DNA of 16,334 nucleotides from GWC2-37-13 sp964564535. Its GTDB lineage: Bacteria; Patescibacteriota; Microgenomatia; UBA1406; GWC2-37-13. A model generated the notes under the pieces. It was not told the origin of the DNA and made no database searches. It worked only from the letters and a program-made list of their open reading frames with translations. This document shows, one piece after another, positions 5,828 to 12,963 of this stretch (position 1 is its first letter; every line of letters starts with the position of its first letter). The stretch spans positions 1-16,334 of the forward strand of contig CAZMBH010000021.1 of assembly GCA_964564535.1 (NCBI GenBank), given 5' to 3'. A program made the position numbers and the translations under genes.

Positions 5828-6679
5828 TTGTCAATATTATCAGCGCTATTTTGGGGTTTTGAAAATTTTCTATACAAAGTATCTGCACAAAAAGGATATA
5901 GCAGCACAAAAATTACTACAATTTTTGGGGTTACGGTGACTATACTGAGTCTATTCTTGTTCCTTATATCTCATGAAAAAATAATTGATATCTATTTTCT
6001 ATTATTTATAGCCTTTCTAAATGCTGTTACCTTTTTTTCTTCGATAATAACCAGGTTTGAAGCTTTAAAAAGAATAGGATTGAATATTTTTTACCCAATT
6101 AACAGGACAGGTACATTATTTTTAATGGTTATTATTTCTTATTTATTCCTAAACCAACATTTGACCACTTTACAGATCGTTGGATTACTCATTACTGTGC
6201 TAGCTATCTACCTATTAACGATCAATAAAGAAAAAAATATTAAGCAATATTTCAAAATCGGGTTAATATTAACTTTTGCCAGTACTTTATTTGCCGCTCT
6301 TGGAAATTTTACCCTAGAATTTGTAAAAGGTACTTTCTCATTCACATTTTTAAGTTATGGATTAGGGTTTATTTTTTCTTACTTGTTGGGAAAATTTAAA
6401 AGAATGAATAAAGAGCAGAACAAAATAATCGTTAAGAATAATGAGTTTATTAATATCTACTCCTTAGGAACATTGATTGGAATTTTGAATTTTACCGGCC
6501 TAGTCTTTTTTATAAATGCTCTAAAAACAGGCTCTTTTTCTATAGTCGGGGCAGTTTCAAATTTCTCATTATTAATAACGCTTTCTCTAGGATTTATTTT
6601 CTATAAAGAAAAAATGACAAAAAATCAAATTTTTGGAATGATGTTATCTATAATAGCACTAATTATATTCAAGCTTTAA
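5828..6679 (+). CDS. EamA/DMT-family membrane transporter, N-terminus interrupted by TAG
   Basis: This is an integral membrane protein of the drug/metabolite transporter superfamily; the substrate is unknown. About ten hydrophobic segments form two repeated halves. The first half starts SILSALFWGFENFLYK, and a membrane-proximal E-K pair (259-260, FYKEK) near the end is typical of EamA repeats. The open frame begins at TTG 5828, but the natural start is probably ATG 5813. The intervening codons read Met-Asn-stop-Phe-Ile-Leu, and a Trp codon (TGG) would restore the common family N-terminus MNWFILS. The TAG at 5819-5821 therefore looks like a nonsense change or a sequencing error; otherwise TTG 5828 is used. 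It is convergent with tRNA-Ala (gap 23 bases). Confidence 0.8.
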   Translation: MSILSALFWGFENFLYKVSAQKGYSSTKITTIFGVTVTILSLFLFLISHEKIIDIYFLLFIAFLNAVTFFSSIITRFEALKRIGLNIFYPINRTGTLFLMVIISYLFLNQHLTTLQIVGLLITVLAIYLLTINKEKNIKQYFKIGLILTFASTLFAALGNFTLEFVKGTFSFTFLSYGLGFIFSYLLGKFKRMNKEQNKIIVKNNEFINIYSLGTLIGILNFTGLVFFINALKTGSFSIVGAVSNFSLLITLSLGFIFYKEKMTKNQIFGMMLSIIALIIFKL

Positions 6680-6702
6680 AGCTCTTAAACCTTTCGAGAA
6701 CT

Positions 6703-6776
6703 TGGTGGACTTAGCCAGAATCGAACTGGCGATTGGTCAATGCGAATGACCCGGTATACCACTTACCTATAAGCCC
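6703..6776 (-). tRNA. tRNA-Ala (anticodon CGC)
   Basis: Acceptor GGGCTTA/TAAGTCC includes the G3-U70 pair that identifies tRNA-Ala. The anticodon stem is GGTCA/TGACC with loop TTCGCAT, and the T stem is GCCAG/CTGGC with normal loop TTCGATT. The discriminator is A and CCA is encoded. Its first three bases are part of the palindrome at 6774-6793. Confidence 0.93.
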
Positions 6777-6793
6777 TTCGACTTCGCTCAGGG
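6774..6793. repeat. Palindromic repeat touching the tRNA-Ala 5' end
   Basis: CCCTTCG and CTCAGGG pair imperfectly around the ACTTCG core. It resembles a dispersed palindrome found in many genomes. It fills most of the 26-base spacer between tRNA-Arg and tRNA-Ala and supplies the GGG at the start of tRNA-Ala. Confidence 0.55.
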
Positions 6794-6802
6794 TAAACCC
6801 AG

Positions 6803-6874
6803 TGTTCTCGGGCAGAATTGAACTGCCATCAAAGCCTTCGGAGGGCCTTATTCTATCCGTTGAAATACGAGAAC
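6803..6874 (-). tRNA. tRNA-Arg (anticodon CCG)
   Basis: Acceptor GTTCTCG/CGAGAAC, anticodon stem AGGCC/GGCTT with one G-U pair, loop CTCCGAA, T stem GGCAG/CTGCC with loop TTCAATT, discriminator A, no encoded CCA. It reads the CGG codon. It follows uppP on the same strand by 31 bases. Confidence 0.91.
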
Positions 6875-6886
6875 ATAATCTTTTAT

Positions 6887-6892
6887 ATTATA
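6887..6892 (-). promoter_or_regulatory. Possible -10 box for the tRNA-Arg/tRNA-Ala pair
   Basis: A consensus TATAAT lies on the minus strand 12 bases before tRNA-Arg, in the short gap after uppP. No clear -35 is seen, so read-through from uppP is an alternative. Confidence 0.35.
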
Positions 6893-6905
6893 TCAATCGG
6901 GAGTA

Positions 6906-7682
6906 CTAAAGGGCAAAGTAAGTAAAAATTGCCAGTGCGATTCTATAAACTCCAAAATAAGATAGTGAATTCTTCTGTAGGAATTTTATAAACCATTTAA
7001 TTGCCAGTAGCGCACTGAAAAAAGAAGTTGTTAGGCCGACCAGTAAAAACAGCGGGTTGCTGCCTGAAAAAATCAATTGAGGATCTGTCTTAATAAAATC
7101 AAAGGCAGAGGCGGCAAAAAGAGTCGGCACCGCCAAAACAAAAGAATATAAAGCTGATTCTTCCCGGTTAAATCCCATCACCATCATTGTCAAAATTACT
7201 GCTCCGGCCCTTGAAACACCGGGAATAACCGCTAAAGATTGACCTGTTCCTATTAACAAAGCTTGCAAGATCGTCATCTGAATGATCTTTTTGTCGGCTT
7301 TGACAATTTTCTTTTTTAATAAAAATTCGTAAACAATAAAAAATAAACCAATAACCAATAAGCTTACGGCAATTAGGGTAAAACTTTCAAAAAAAACATT
7401 TTTAATTACTTTATGAAGTAATAAACCAACAACTGCAGTAGGAATAAAAGATAAAACAATATTGACCATTAAATTTTTGTTTTTAAGAATAATTCTCCAA
7501 TACACAAAAACAACCGCCAAAATTGCTCCTGATTGAATAAAAACTTCAAAGAATTTCTGAAATTCAGTACTTTGAATTCCTAATAATTTTGAGGAAATAA
7601 TCAAATGAGCCGTTGAAGATATTGGTAAAAATTCGGTGACTCCTTCGATTATTCCCAAAAAAAATGCATTTAGTATATTCAT
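6906..7682 (-). CDS. uppP: Undecaprenyl-diphosphatase
   Basis: This membrane enzyme removes a phosphate from undecaprenyl diphosphate, recycling the lipid carrier used for peptidoglycan and surface glycans. The 258 residues are mostly hydrophobic. Both family signatures are visible: EGVTEFLPISSTAHL (13-27, with catalytic-region Glu13, Glu17 and His26) and PGVSRAG (154-160, with Ser157 and Arg158). The usual SRSG is SRAG here. The ATG at 7682 gives the standard N-terminus. The 70-bp repeat at 7694 ends 11 bases before the start codon, so it lies in the promoter or leader. The gene heads the uppP, tRNA-Arg, tRNA-Ala series and is divergent from the GT4 gene, which fits a role in the same glycan pathway. 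Confidence 0.93.
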   Translation of the reverse strand: MNILNAFFLGIIEGVTEFLPISSTAHLIISSKLLGIQSTEFQKFFEVFIQSGAILAVVFVYWRIILKNKNLMVNIVLSFIPTAVVGLLLHKVIKNVFFESFTLIAVSLLVIGLFFIVYEFLLKKKIVKADKKIIQMTILQALLIGTGQSLAVIPGVSRAGAVILTMMVMGFNREESALYSFVLAVPTLFAASAFDFIKTDPQLIFSGSNPLFLLVGLTTSFFSALLAIKWFIKFLQKNSLSYFGVYRIALAIFTYFAL

Positions 7683-7693
7683 GATTTATGTTT

Positions 7694-7763
7694 GTCATCC
7701 CCTCGTAGGAGGGGATCCAGTCTATAATTATTTAGTCTGGATTCCCGCCTTCGCGGGAATGAC
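7694..7763. repeat. 70-bp palindromic repeat, copy 1
   Basis: The ends GTCAT and ATGAC pair. Inside are two hairpins (CCCCTCGTAGGAGGGG and CCCGCCTTCGCGGG) joined by an AT-rich middle flanked by ATCCAGTC/GTCTGGAT. Copy 2 at 8921-8990 is in the same orientation and differs at one base. It fills most of the gap between uppP and the GT4 gene. Confidence 0.9.
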
Positions 7764-7795
7764 ATTCGACTTAAATTAATTAAATATATTCTTAG

Positions 7796-7801
7796 TATAA
7801 T
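7796..7801 (+). promoter_or_regulatory. -10 box of a probably leaderless GT4 transcript
   Basis: A consensus TATAAT ends 7 bases before the ATG at 7809, so transcription should begin at or next to the start codon. No good -35 and no Shine-Dalgarno are seen. Confidence 0.5.
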
Positions 7802-7808
7802 ATACTTT

Positions 7809-8954
7809 ATGAAAGTCGCATTAGTACACGATCAACTACGGGAATTTGGCGGTGCTGAACGCGTCCTTGTCTCTCTCAAAAAAATTTTCCCGACTGCCGA
7901 TGTTTATACAACCACTTTTGATTTAAACTCATTAGGATCCCATAAGCAGTTAATTAAAGATTGGAAAATTAATGTCAGCTGGTTTGGTAGAATTCCATTT
8001 TTAAACAGATTCTACTCCCCTTTTCGATTTTTAACTCCTTTGATTTGGGAAAGTTTTGATTTTTCCAAATACGATCTAGTTATCTCTTCCTCTGGCAGTT
8101 GGATGTCTAAAGGAATAAAAACAAAAAAACCGACGATCCATATTTCCTATATTCATCACCCGCCCCGTTATCTTTACGGATACGAAACGGCGATCGAGTG
8201 GCAGAAATATTTTTTCATAAAAATCTACGGTTATATCGTTAATCATTTTTTGCGGATCTGGGATTTTACCTCAACGCAGCGGGCGGATTTTTTGGTTGCC
8301 AACAGTCAGGAAACGAAAAAACGGATCGAAAAATTCTACCGCCGCGATTCAACAGTGATCTATCCTCCAGTTAGCATTCCAGAAAAACCCGTTAACCCGT
8401 TAACCCGTGAACCAAATAACTATTTCTTAACAGTTTCTCGGTTAGCCCGTGCAAAACACATTGATGTTTTAATTAAAGCTGCCAATAAATCAAAATTTAA
8501 ACTTAAAATAGTCGGAAGCGGCCGTGACGAAGAAAGATTAAAACAATTAGCCGGTCCGACGGTTGAGTTTTTAGGAAATCTTACTGACAAAGAACTAAAA
8601 AAAACCTGTTTAAATGCCAAAGGATTTTTATTTGCTTCCCGTGATGAAGAATTTGGGATTGCCGTGGTTGAAGCGATGGGTTACGGACTACCGGTCATCG
8701 CCTACCGTTCGGGTGGCCTGCCGGAATATGTCATCAATGGAAAAAACGGTTATCTTTTTGATAAATTAGAAGAAAGTTCGTTGAATGAAAAAGTTAGCGA
8801 GTTAACAAGTTTAACGAAAGAAGAGTATTTAGAAATGAGAAAAGAAGCGAGAAAGACGGCAGAAAGGTTTAGTGAAGAAAGATTTAAAGAGAGTATATTA
8901 AATTTTGTTAATTTGAAATTGTCATCCCCTCGTAGGAGGGGATCCAGTTTATAA
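7809..8954 (+). CDS. GT4-family glycosyltransferase
   Basis: This cytoplasmic or membrane-associated GT-B enzyme transfers a sugar from a nucleotide-sugar donor to a growing glycan; donor and acceptor are not known. The N-terminal domain starts MKVALVHDQLREFGGAERV (glycine-rich loop), and ISYIHHPPRYLYG (112-124) resembles mannosyltransferases of the WbaZ type. The C-terminal donor-binding domain has FLTVSRLARAKHID (206-219), GSGRDEERL (236-244) and the EX7E pair Glu280/Glu288 in DEEFGIAVVEAMGYGLPVIA. The linker (194-202) is encoded by octamer repeats (8388-8413). The last ten or so residues (SSPRRRGSSL) come from the 70-bp repeat, which supplies the stop, so the original C-terminus has been replaced. 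It is divergent from uppP. Confidence 0.9.
   Translation: MKVALVHDQLREFGGAERVLVSLKKIFPTADVYTTTFDLNSLGSHKQLIKDWKINVSWFGRIPFLNRFYSPFRFLTPLIWESFDFSKYDLVISSSGSWMSKGIKTKKPTIHISYIHHPPRYLYGYETAIEWQKYFFIKIYGYIVNHFLRIWDFTSTQRADFLVANSQETKKRIEKFYRRDSTVIYPPVSIPEKPVNPLTREPNNYFLTVSRLARAKHIDVLIKAANKSKFKLKIVGSGRDEERLKQLAGPTVEFLGNLTDKELKKTCLNAKGFLFASRDEEFGIAVVEAMGYGLPVIAYRSGGLPEYVINGKNGYLFDKLEESSLNEKVSELTSLTKEEYLEMRKEARKTAERFSEERFKESILNFVNLKLSSPRRRGSSL
8388..8413. repeat. Octamer tandem repeat inside the GT4 gene
   Basis: About three copies of GTTAACCC, the last changed to GTGAACC. Translated in frame it gives VNPLTRE in the interdomain linker. Related tandem octamers lie inside mutM (9661-9687) and the PIG-V-like gene (13817-13845), in the same plus-strand sense. 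Confidence 0.65.
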
Positions 8955-8990
8955 TTATTTAGTCTGGATTCCCGCCTTCGCGGGAATGAC
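8921..8990. repeat. 70-bp palindromic repeat, copy 2
   Basis: It matches copy 1 (7694-7763) at 69 of 70 positions, in direct orientation. Its left half forms the 3' end of the GT4 coding sequence. The pair brackets the GT4 gene, so recombination between copies would delete that gene. Confidence 0.9.
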
Positions 8991-9040
8991 TCTTTGTTTT
9001 ATTTTTGATCTTTGATATTTAATATTTGATATTTCTTACT

Positions 9041-9095
9041 ATGCCCGAACTTCCTGAGGTTGAAACAATTAAACGGAAACTTAAACCAAATGTTA
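9041..9095 (+). other. Duplicate contig end holding the first 55 bases of mutM
   Basis: These 55 bases are identical to 9196-9250 and stop at the N run. They are the end of one contig; the same bases start the next. This is not a second gene copy. The true upstream region of mutM is 8991-9040, which is AT-rich with TTGATATTT repeats and no clear ribosome-binding site. Confidence 0.93.
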
Positions 9096-9195
9096 NNNNN
9101 NNNNNNNNNNNNNNNNNNNNNNNNNNNNNNNNNNNNNNNNNNNNNNNNNNNNNNNNNNNNNNNNNNNNNNNNNNNNNNNNNNNNNNNNNNNNNNN
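9096..9195. other. Scaffold gap of 100 N
   Basis: The gap has exactly 100 undetermined bases, a default scaffolder value. Because the flanks overlap by 55 identical bases, the real gap is most likely zero and the true sequence about 155 bases shorter. Confidence 0.97.
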
Positions 9196-10068
9196 ATGCC
9201 CGAACTTCCTGAGGTTGAAACAATTAAACGGAAACTTAAACCAAATGTTATTAACAAAACAATTTCTGAAATCAAAATTCTCTCTCCAAAAAACTTCATT
9301 GGTAATATTAAAGATGTCCTAAATCGCAAAATTATTTCCGTTGAACGTTACGGAAAGGTGCTCGTTCTAAAACTTTCTCAGGTCGGTCAAGACCGACCCC
9401 TACAATATAACTTTATAAACATCCATTTTAAATTGTCGGGTCAAATTCTCTTTTCAAAAGATATTAACGATGCTATTTTCAAAAATTTTATTCCTTTTAC
9501 CGGTGGAAATAAGATGCCTGCCAACACAACCCGGGTAATTATTAAATTTTCCGATGGGTCTGGTTTATTTTTTAACGACCTACGGAAGTTCGGCTGGATT
9601 AAGGTGAGTGATCAACCGTTAAAACCCAAAGGGATCGATGTTCTATCCAAAGAATTTACAGTTAAACTCGTTAACTCGTTAACTCGCAAAACCCGCAAAC
9701 CGATCAAAGTATTGTTAATGGATCAAGACCTAATAACAGGTATAGGTAATATCTATGCTAATGATTCTTTATTTCTCGCCAAAGTTCATCCTCAAAGACA
9801 ATCAAATTCCTTGACCGGATTAGAAATAAAACTACTCTATAAAACTATTAAACAAACAATTACCGATGGAATTCGTGATTGCGGTTCTTCCGGGGCGGAC
9901 GAAGCCTTTATTCTTCCTGATGGCTCAAGGGGAAACCATCAAAGAAATTTCTTAGTCTATCAACGGGAAGGAAAACCTTGTATAAATTGTAAAACAATTA
10001 TTAAGCGGGTCAAACACAACGGCCGAAGCTCTTTCTTTTGTCCAAATTGTCAAAAAAATTATTCATAA
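9196..10068 (+). CDS. mutM: Formamidopyrimidine-DNA glycosylase (Fpg/MutM)
   Basis: It removes oxidised purines such as 8-oxoguanine and cuts the abasic site (base excision repair). The 290 residues begin MPELPEVETI; after Met removal, Pro2 is the catalytic nucleophile and Glu3 is the acid. Lys54 in YGKVLVLKL fits the conserved active-site lysine. LFFNDLRKFGWI (124-135) and MDQDLITGIGNIYAND (175-190) are family segments. A C-terminal zinc finger has Cys262, 265, 282 and 285. Residues 62-70 (QVGQDRPLQ) come from a palindrome (9381-9398) that looks inserted in a conserved strand. Residues 156-164 come from octamer repeats. The ATG here equals the one at 9041 across the artificial gap. Its 3' end overlaps the convergent permease gene by 10 bases. 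Confidence 0.93.
   Translation: MPELPEVETIKRKLKPNVINKTISEIKILSPKNFIGNIKDVLNRKIISVERYGKVLVLKLSQVGQDRPLQYNFINIHFKLSGQILFSKDINDAIFKNFIPFTGGNKMPANTTRVIIKFSDGSGLFFNDLRKFGWIKVSDQPLKPKGIDVLSKEFTVKLVNSLTRKTRKPIKVLLMDQDLITGIGNIYANDSLFLAKVHPQRQSNSLTGLEIKLLYKTIKQTITDGIRDCGSSGADEAFILPDGSRGNHQRNFLVYQREGKPCINCKTIIKRVKHNGRSSFFCPNCQKNYS
9381..9398. repeat. Perfect palindrome inside mutM
   Basis: GGTCGGTC and GACCGACC are exact inverted repeats around AA. It is GC-rich in an AT-rich gene and adds about nine residues to a part of MutM that is normally compact, just before FINIHFKLSGQ. Confidence 0.7.
9661..9687. repeat. Octamer tandem repeat inside mutM
   Basis: GTTAAACTC followed by two GTTAACTC copies, encoding VKLVNSLTR. 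The protein length here seems normal for the family, so the repeat has replaced rather than extended the segment. Confidence 0.55.
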
Positions 10069-11261
10069 CGGATAGCTTCCACTGGTTCTAAGTTAGCCGC
10101 TTTACGGGCTGGTAAAACTCCAAAGATTACTCCAATTAAAGTTGAAACTCCAAGAGCTAAAGCAACTGAAGTCACATCCATATAAGCCGGAAAAAATGGT
10201 TGGACAATTAGAATTCCAACATACGCTAACCCAAGTCCTAAAGCTCCACCAAGAATTGAGAGAGCTACTGCTTCAACAATAAACTGGAACAAAATATCAT
10301 TTTTTCGTGCACCAATCGCTCGTCTGATCCCTACTTCTTTGGTTTTGTCTGACACAGTCACATACATAATATTCATTATTCCTATTCCTCCTACCAGTAA
10401 AGATATACTGGCTATTGCTACAAGCACGATATTTAAAATACCAAATATTCCATTAACTACCGAAAGAATTTCCGTCGGTTCAACAATGTTAAATTCGTCA
10501 TCTTTATATCTTTTCAGCATTTCATTTTTCACTTCTTCTTTCACTATTGAGATGTTAATATTTTCATCAGTTTTCATGGCAAAACGGATAAATTTCTTAT
10601 CGGGATCAAAGATAAATCCGGTTGTATAAGGTCCAAAAAAATAAGAATCATAGTCCTGCCCACCAAATCCGCCTCCCCCTTTGCTTTTTATTACCCCGAT
10701 AATGGTAAAGCTGACATTATCTATCGACACTTTTTTATCAAGCGCCTCACTGATCGAGCCAAACAGTTTTTCAGCAATCTTTGGTCCGGCCACAAGTACT
10801 TTGGCTCTTTTATCAATATCTCTCTTATCTAAAAATCTTCCTTTGTCTATTTCAAAACTGGAAATGTCAAAAAAAGCTTCCGATGAAAAAAATATTGTTA
10901 CAAATTCGGATTTTTTTGGACCTTTAGCTGTCCCTGACTTGGAAGAAAGCGGTGTAATCGCAGTTATGCTTCGGACTCTTTTTAGCCTATTCAAATCTTT
11001 TAAATCAAAACGGTTTCCAAGTAATGAGGATGCACCAAATCCACCGCTTTGTAACAACTTTCCCGGAGAAACAAATAAAGTATTCGATCCTAGGGCATCA
11101 AATTGATCGGATATATATTTTTTTAATCCCAACCCCATAGCAGTTAAGGTCACAACAGCAAATACCCCTATTAGAATTCCCAAAGAAGTCAAAAATGTCT
11201 GCATTTTACTTCTCCGGAAATCTTCTAATGCCGATTTAACAATAAATAAAAAATAGTCCAT
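10059..11261 (-). CDS. MacB-type ABC transporter permease (FtsX domain)
   Basis: This is the membrane subunit of a MacB/LolCDE-like type VII ABC transporter, which moves or extrudes substrates at the outer face of the membrane instead of passing them through a classic channel. The 400 residues have four predicted membrane helices: about 22-45, 272-297, 328-352 and 363-385. A large external domain (46-270) follows helix 1. The conserved coupling segment TVSDKTKEVGIRRAIGA (302-318) and the C-terminal PARKAANLEPVEAIRYE (384-400) are typical. It starts 1 base after the ATPase gene stop, so the two are translationally linked. No outer-membrane partner is expected in this type of cell. Substrate unknown (peptide, antibiotic or lipoprotein are possible). 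Confidence 0.9.
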   Translation of the reverse strand: MDYFLFIVKSALEDFRRSKMQTFLTSLGILIGVFAVVTLTAMGLGLKKYISDQFDALGSNTLFVSPGKLLQSGGFGASSLLGNRFDLKDLNRLKRVRSITAITPLSSKSGTAKGPKKSEFVTIFFSSEAFFDISSFEIDKGRFLDKRDIDKRAKVLVAGPKIAEKLFGSISEALDKKVSIDNVSFTIIGVIKSKGGGGFGGQDYDSYFFGPYTTGFIFDPDKKFIRFAMKTDENINISIVKEEVKNEMLKRYKDDEFNIVEPTEILSVVNGIFGILNIVLVAIASISLLVGGIGIMNIMYVTVSDKTKEVGIRRAIGARKNDILFQFIVEAVALSILGGALGLGLAYVGILIVQPFFPAYMDVTSVALALGVSTLIGVIFGVLPARKAANLEPVEAIRYE

Positions 11262-11262
11262 A

Positions 11263-11934
11263 TTATTTTACAACCATTCCGTCTTTAACATTTATTATTC
11301 TTTTCCCGTATTTTGCAATGTCTGATTCATGGGTAACAATAGCAATTGTAATTTTTTCTTCCTCATTCAAAGTTTTTAGTAGTTCCATTATTTCCTTTCC
11401 TGTTTTACTATCTAAATTTCCTGTTGGCTCATCAGCCAAGATCATTTTTGGCTCCATTATCAATGCCCGTAATATAGCTACCCGTTGCTGCTGTCCTCCG
11501 GAAATTTTATTTGGGTAAGATTTTTCCTTTCCCTCTAAACCAAATCTTTTAATTAACCCTAAGGCTTTTTCCCGCGGATCATAGTCCAGTTTTTTTCTTG
11601 CATAAAAAGACGGAAGTAAAATATTTTCAAGAACAGTCAGTTTTGGAATAAGATTAAACTGTTGAAAAACAAATCCTATAAATTCGTTACGGAGTGACGA
11701 AATTTGATCATCATTAAGATGGGAAATTTTTCTTCCTTGGATAATAATTTCTCCTGAGGTCGGTTTGTCCAATAACCCTATCAAATGCATTAGTGTAGAT
11801 TTACCTGATCCTGAAGGACCAATTATTGAAATAAATTCTTTTTCCTTTATTTCAACCGATGATTCTTTTAAAGCAAAAAAAGTGGTTTCTTCATCTATTT
11901 TATAGCTTTTGACAACTTTGTCCAGTCTAATCAT
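11263..11934 (-). CDS. MacB/LolD-type ABC transporter ATPase
   Basis: This ATPase drives the permease encoded downstream. From Met at 11934 it has 223 residues, with Walker A GPSGSGKST (39-47), Q-loop VFQQFN (89-94), signature ISGGQQQR (144-151), Walker B MILADEP (164-170, catalytic Glu169) and switch His202. The family sequence starts at MIRLDKVVKSYK, so the ATG at 11934 is preferred to the one at 11961, which would add nine lysine-rich residues. With this start the ATG overlaps the last 8 bases of the adaptor gene (ATGATTAG). A weak AAGAAG upstream is the nearest thing to a ribosome-binding site in the window. Confidence 0.93.
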   Translation of the reverse strand: MIRLDKVVKSYKIDEETTFFALKESSVEIKEKEFISIIGPSGSGKSTLMHLIGLLDKPTSGEIIIQGRKISHLNDDQISSLRNEFIGFVFQQFNLIPKLTVLENILLPSFYARKKLDYDPREKALGLIKRFGLEGKEKSYPNKISGGQQQRVAILRALIMEPKMILADEPTGNLDSKTGKEIMELLKTLNEEEKITIAIVTHESDIAKYGKRIINVKDGMVVK

Positions 11935-12952
11935 AAATAACTTCTTTTTCTTGGAGTCCATTTGTAATTATGTATTTTCCGTCGATCTCTCGGGAGATAT
12001 CGATATACTTTTTTACTTTTTTATCAGGACTGCCAATGTAGACATAATCACCTTTTTTACCTTTTTTTATAAATGATGAAGGAACCGATAGTACCTGATT
12101 TTCCTCTTTCACCGTAAAATCTACGTCACCGGACATCCCTAATCTTAAGGGAAGACTAGCTGCTTCGTCATCTAATTTCAACCTTAATTCATAGACCGTT
12201 CCTGTCTCTCCATCCTTTGGAGAAAAGGAAAGATAATATACAGTCGTCTTAAATTTTTTCTCAGGAAACGCATCAAAACTAATGTCGCCAACAGCACCCT
12301 CTTGAAGATTAATAATATCTCCCTGCTCCGCTGAAACTGAGAAGAATAATGTTTTTGGATTGACGACTTCAAAATCGGCTCCGGCCGGGGTGATGTTAAC
12401 TCCGGAAAAAGGTATGGAAACATGGGTAACGATTCCTTCAATCGGGGTCCAGAGATTTGCATATTCCAGACTTAAATTTTGATACTCTACATCCAAAACA
12501 GTATTGTTTAAGTTGTATTGATTATTTTCGAGGACCCGCTTTGCCTCATCTCTTATGCTTTGACTCAGGGAATTTTGTTCCTCAATATTATCGTCTTTAC
12601 CTTGTTCAAATGAATTTCTCTGTACGGCATAAGTATTTAAATATTTAGTCATTCGGTTTTTTAAATCACGCTGATCCAAAGAGGCAATTACTTGATATTT
12701 TTTTACAAAATCCCCTTCCTTAACCCCAACCCAGGCCAACCGCCCGGAAGTTTGAAATTTTAAAGTAGCTTTTTCTTCGGCGTCAATCTCTCCTGACAGG
12801 GTTAAAACTTCCTTAAGATTTTCCCGTTTTATTATATAGCTGTCAACCTTATTTTTTGCTTTTGAAGCGGCATTATTTTTATACAAAAAAAATCCCAGAA
12901 TAAGTAGTCCAAACAAAATTAAATACCATCTTTTTTTCAAAAATTTAAGCAT
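11927..12952 (-). CDS. MacA-like periplasmic adaptor (HlyD/RND family)
   Basis: This membrane-anchored adaptor works with the MacB-type transporter encoded downstream. The 341 residues have one N-terminal membrane helix (about 8-25) with a basic start. The first half of a lipoyl-like domain (GEIDAEEKATLKFQTSGRL, 54-72, then EGDFVKKYQVIASLD) is followed by a short helical hairpin (about 96-165). The second lipoyl half is LWTPIEGIVTHVSIP (167-181). A beta-barrel and membrane-proximal domain fills the rest. The hairpin is much shorter than in adaptors that reach TolC. This fits a cell with one membrane, where the complex would end outside the cytoplasmic membrane. It lies 11 bases downstream of the membrane glycosyltransferase gene, so the four genes form one operon. 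Confidence 0.88.
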   Translation of the reverse strand: MLKFLKKRWYLILFGLLILGFFLYKNNAASKAKNKVDSYIIKRENLKEVLTLSGEIDAEEKATLKFQTSGRLAWVGVKEGDFVKKYQVIASLDQRDLKNRMTKYLNTYAVQRNSFEQGKDDNIEEQNSLSQSIRDEAKRVLENNQYNLNNTVLDVEYQNLSLEYANLWTPIEGIVTHVSIPFSGVNITPAGADFEVVNPKTLFFSVSAEQGDIINLQEGAVGDISFDAFPEKKFKTTVYYLSFSPKDGETGTVYELRLKLDDEAASLPLRLGMSGDVDFTVKEENQVLSVPSSFIKKGKKGDYVYIGSPDKKVKKYIDISREIDGKYIITNGLQEKEVIYD

Positions 12953-12963
12953 AAATTATTTTA

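Noticed and set aside
7694..7763. Rho-independent terminator between uppP and GT4
   Set aside because: The hairpins are strong but lack a following T-run, and both genes are transcribed away from this spot; it is better explained as a dispersed repeat.
9041..9095. Second, truncated mutM copy
   Set aside because: Identical 55-base contig overlap beside a 100-N gap; an assembly artefact.
11935..11961. Upstream ATG of the ABC ATPase as the true start
   Set aside because: It adds nine lysine-rich residues before the family N-terminus and has no ribosome-binding site; ATG 11934 fits the family and the overlap with the adaptor stop.
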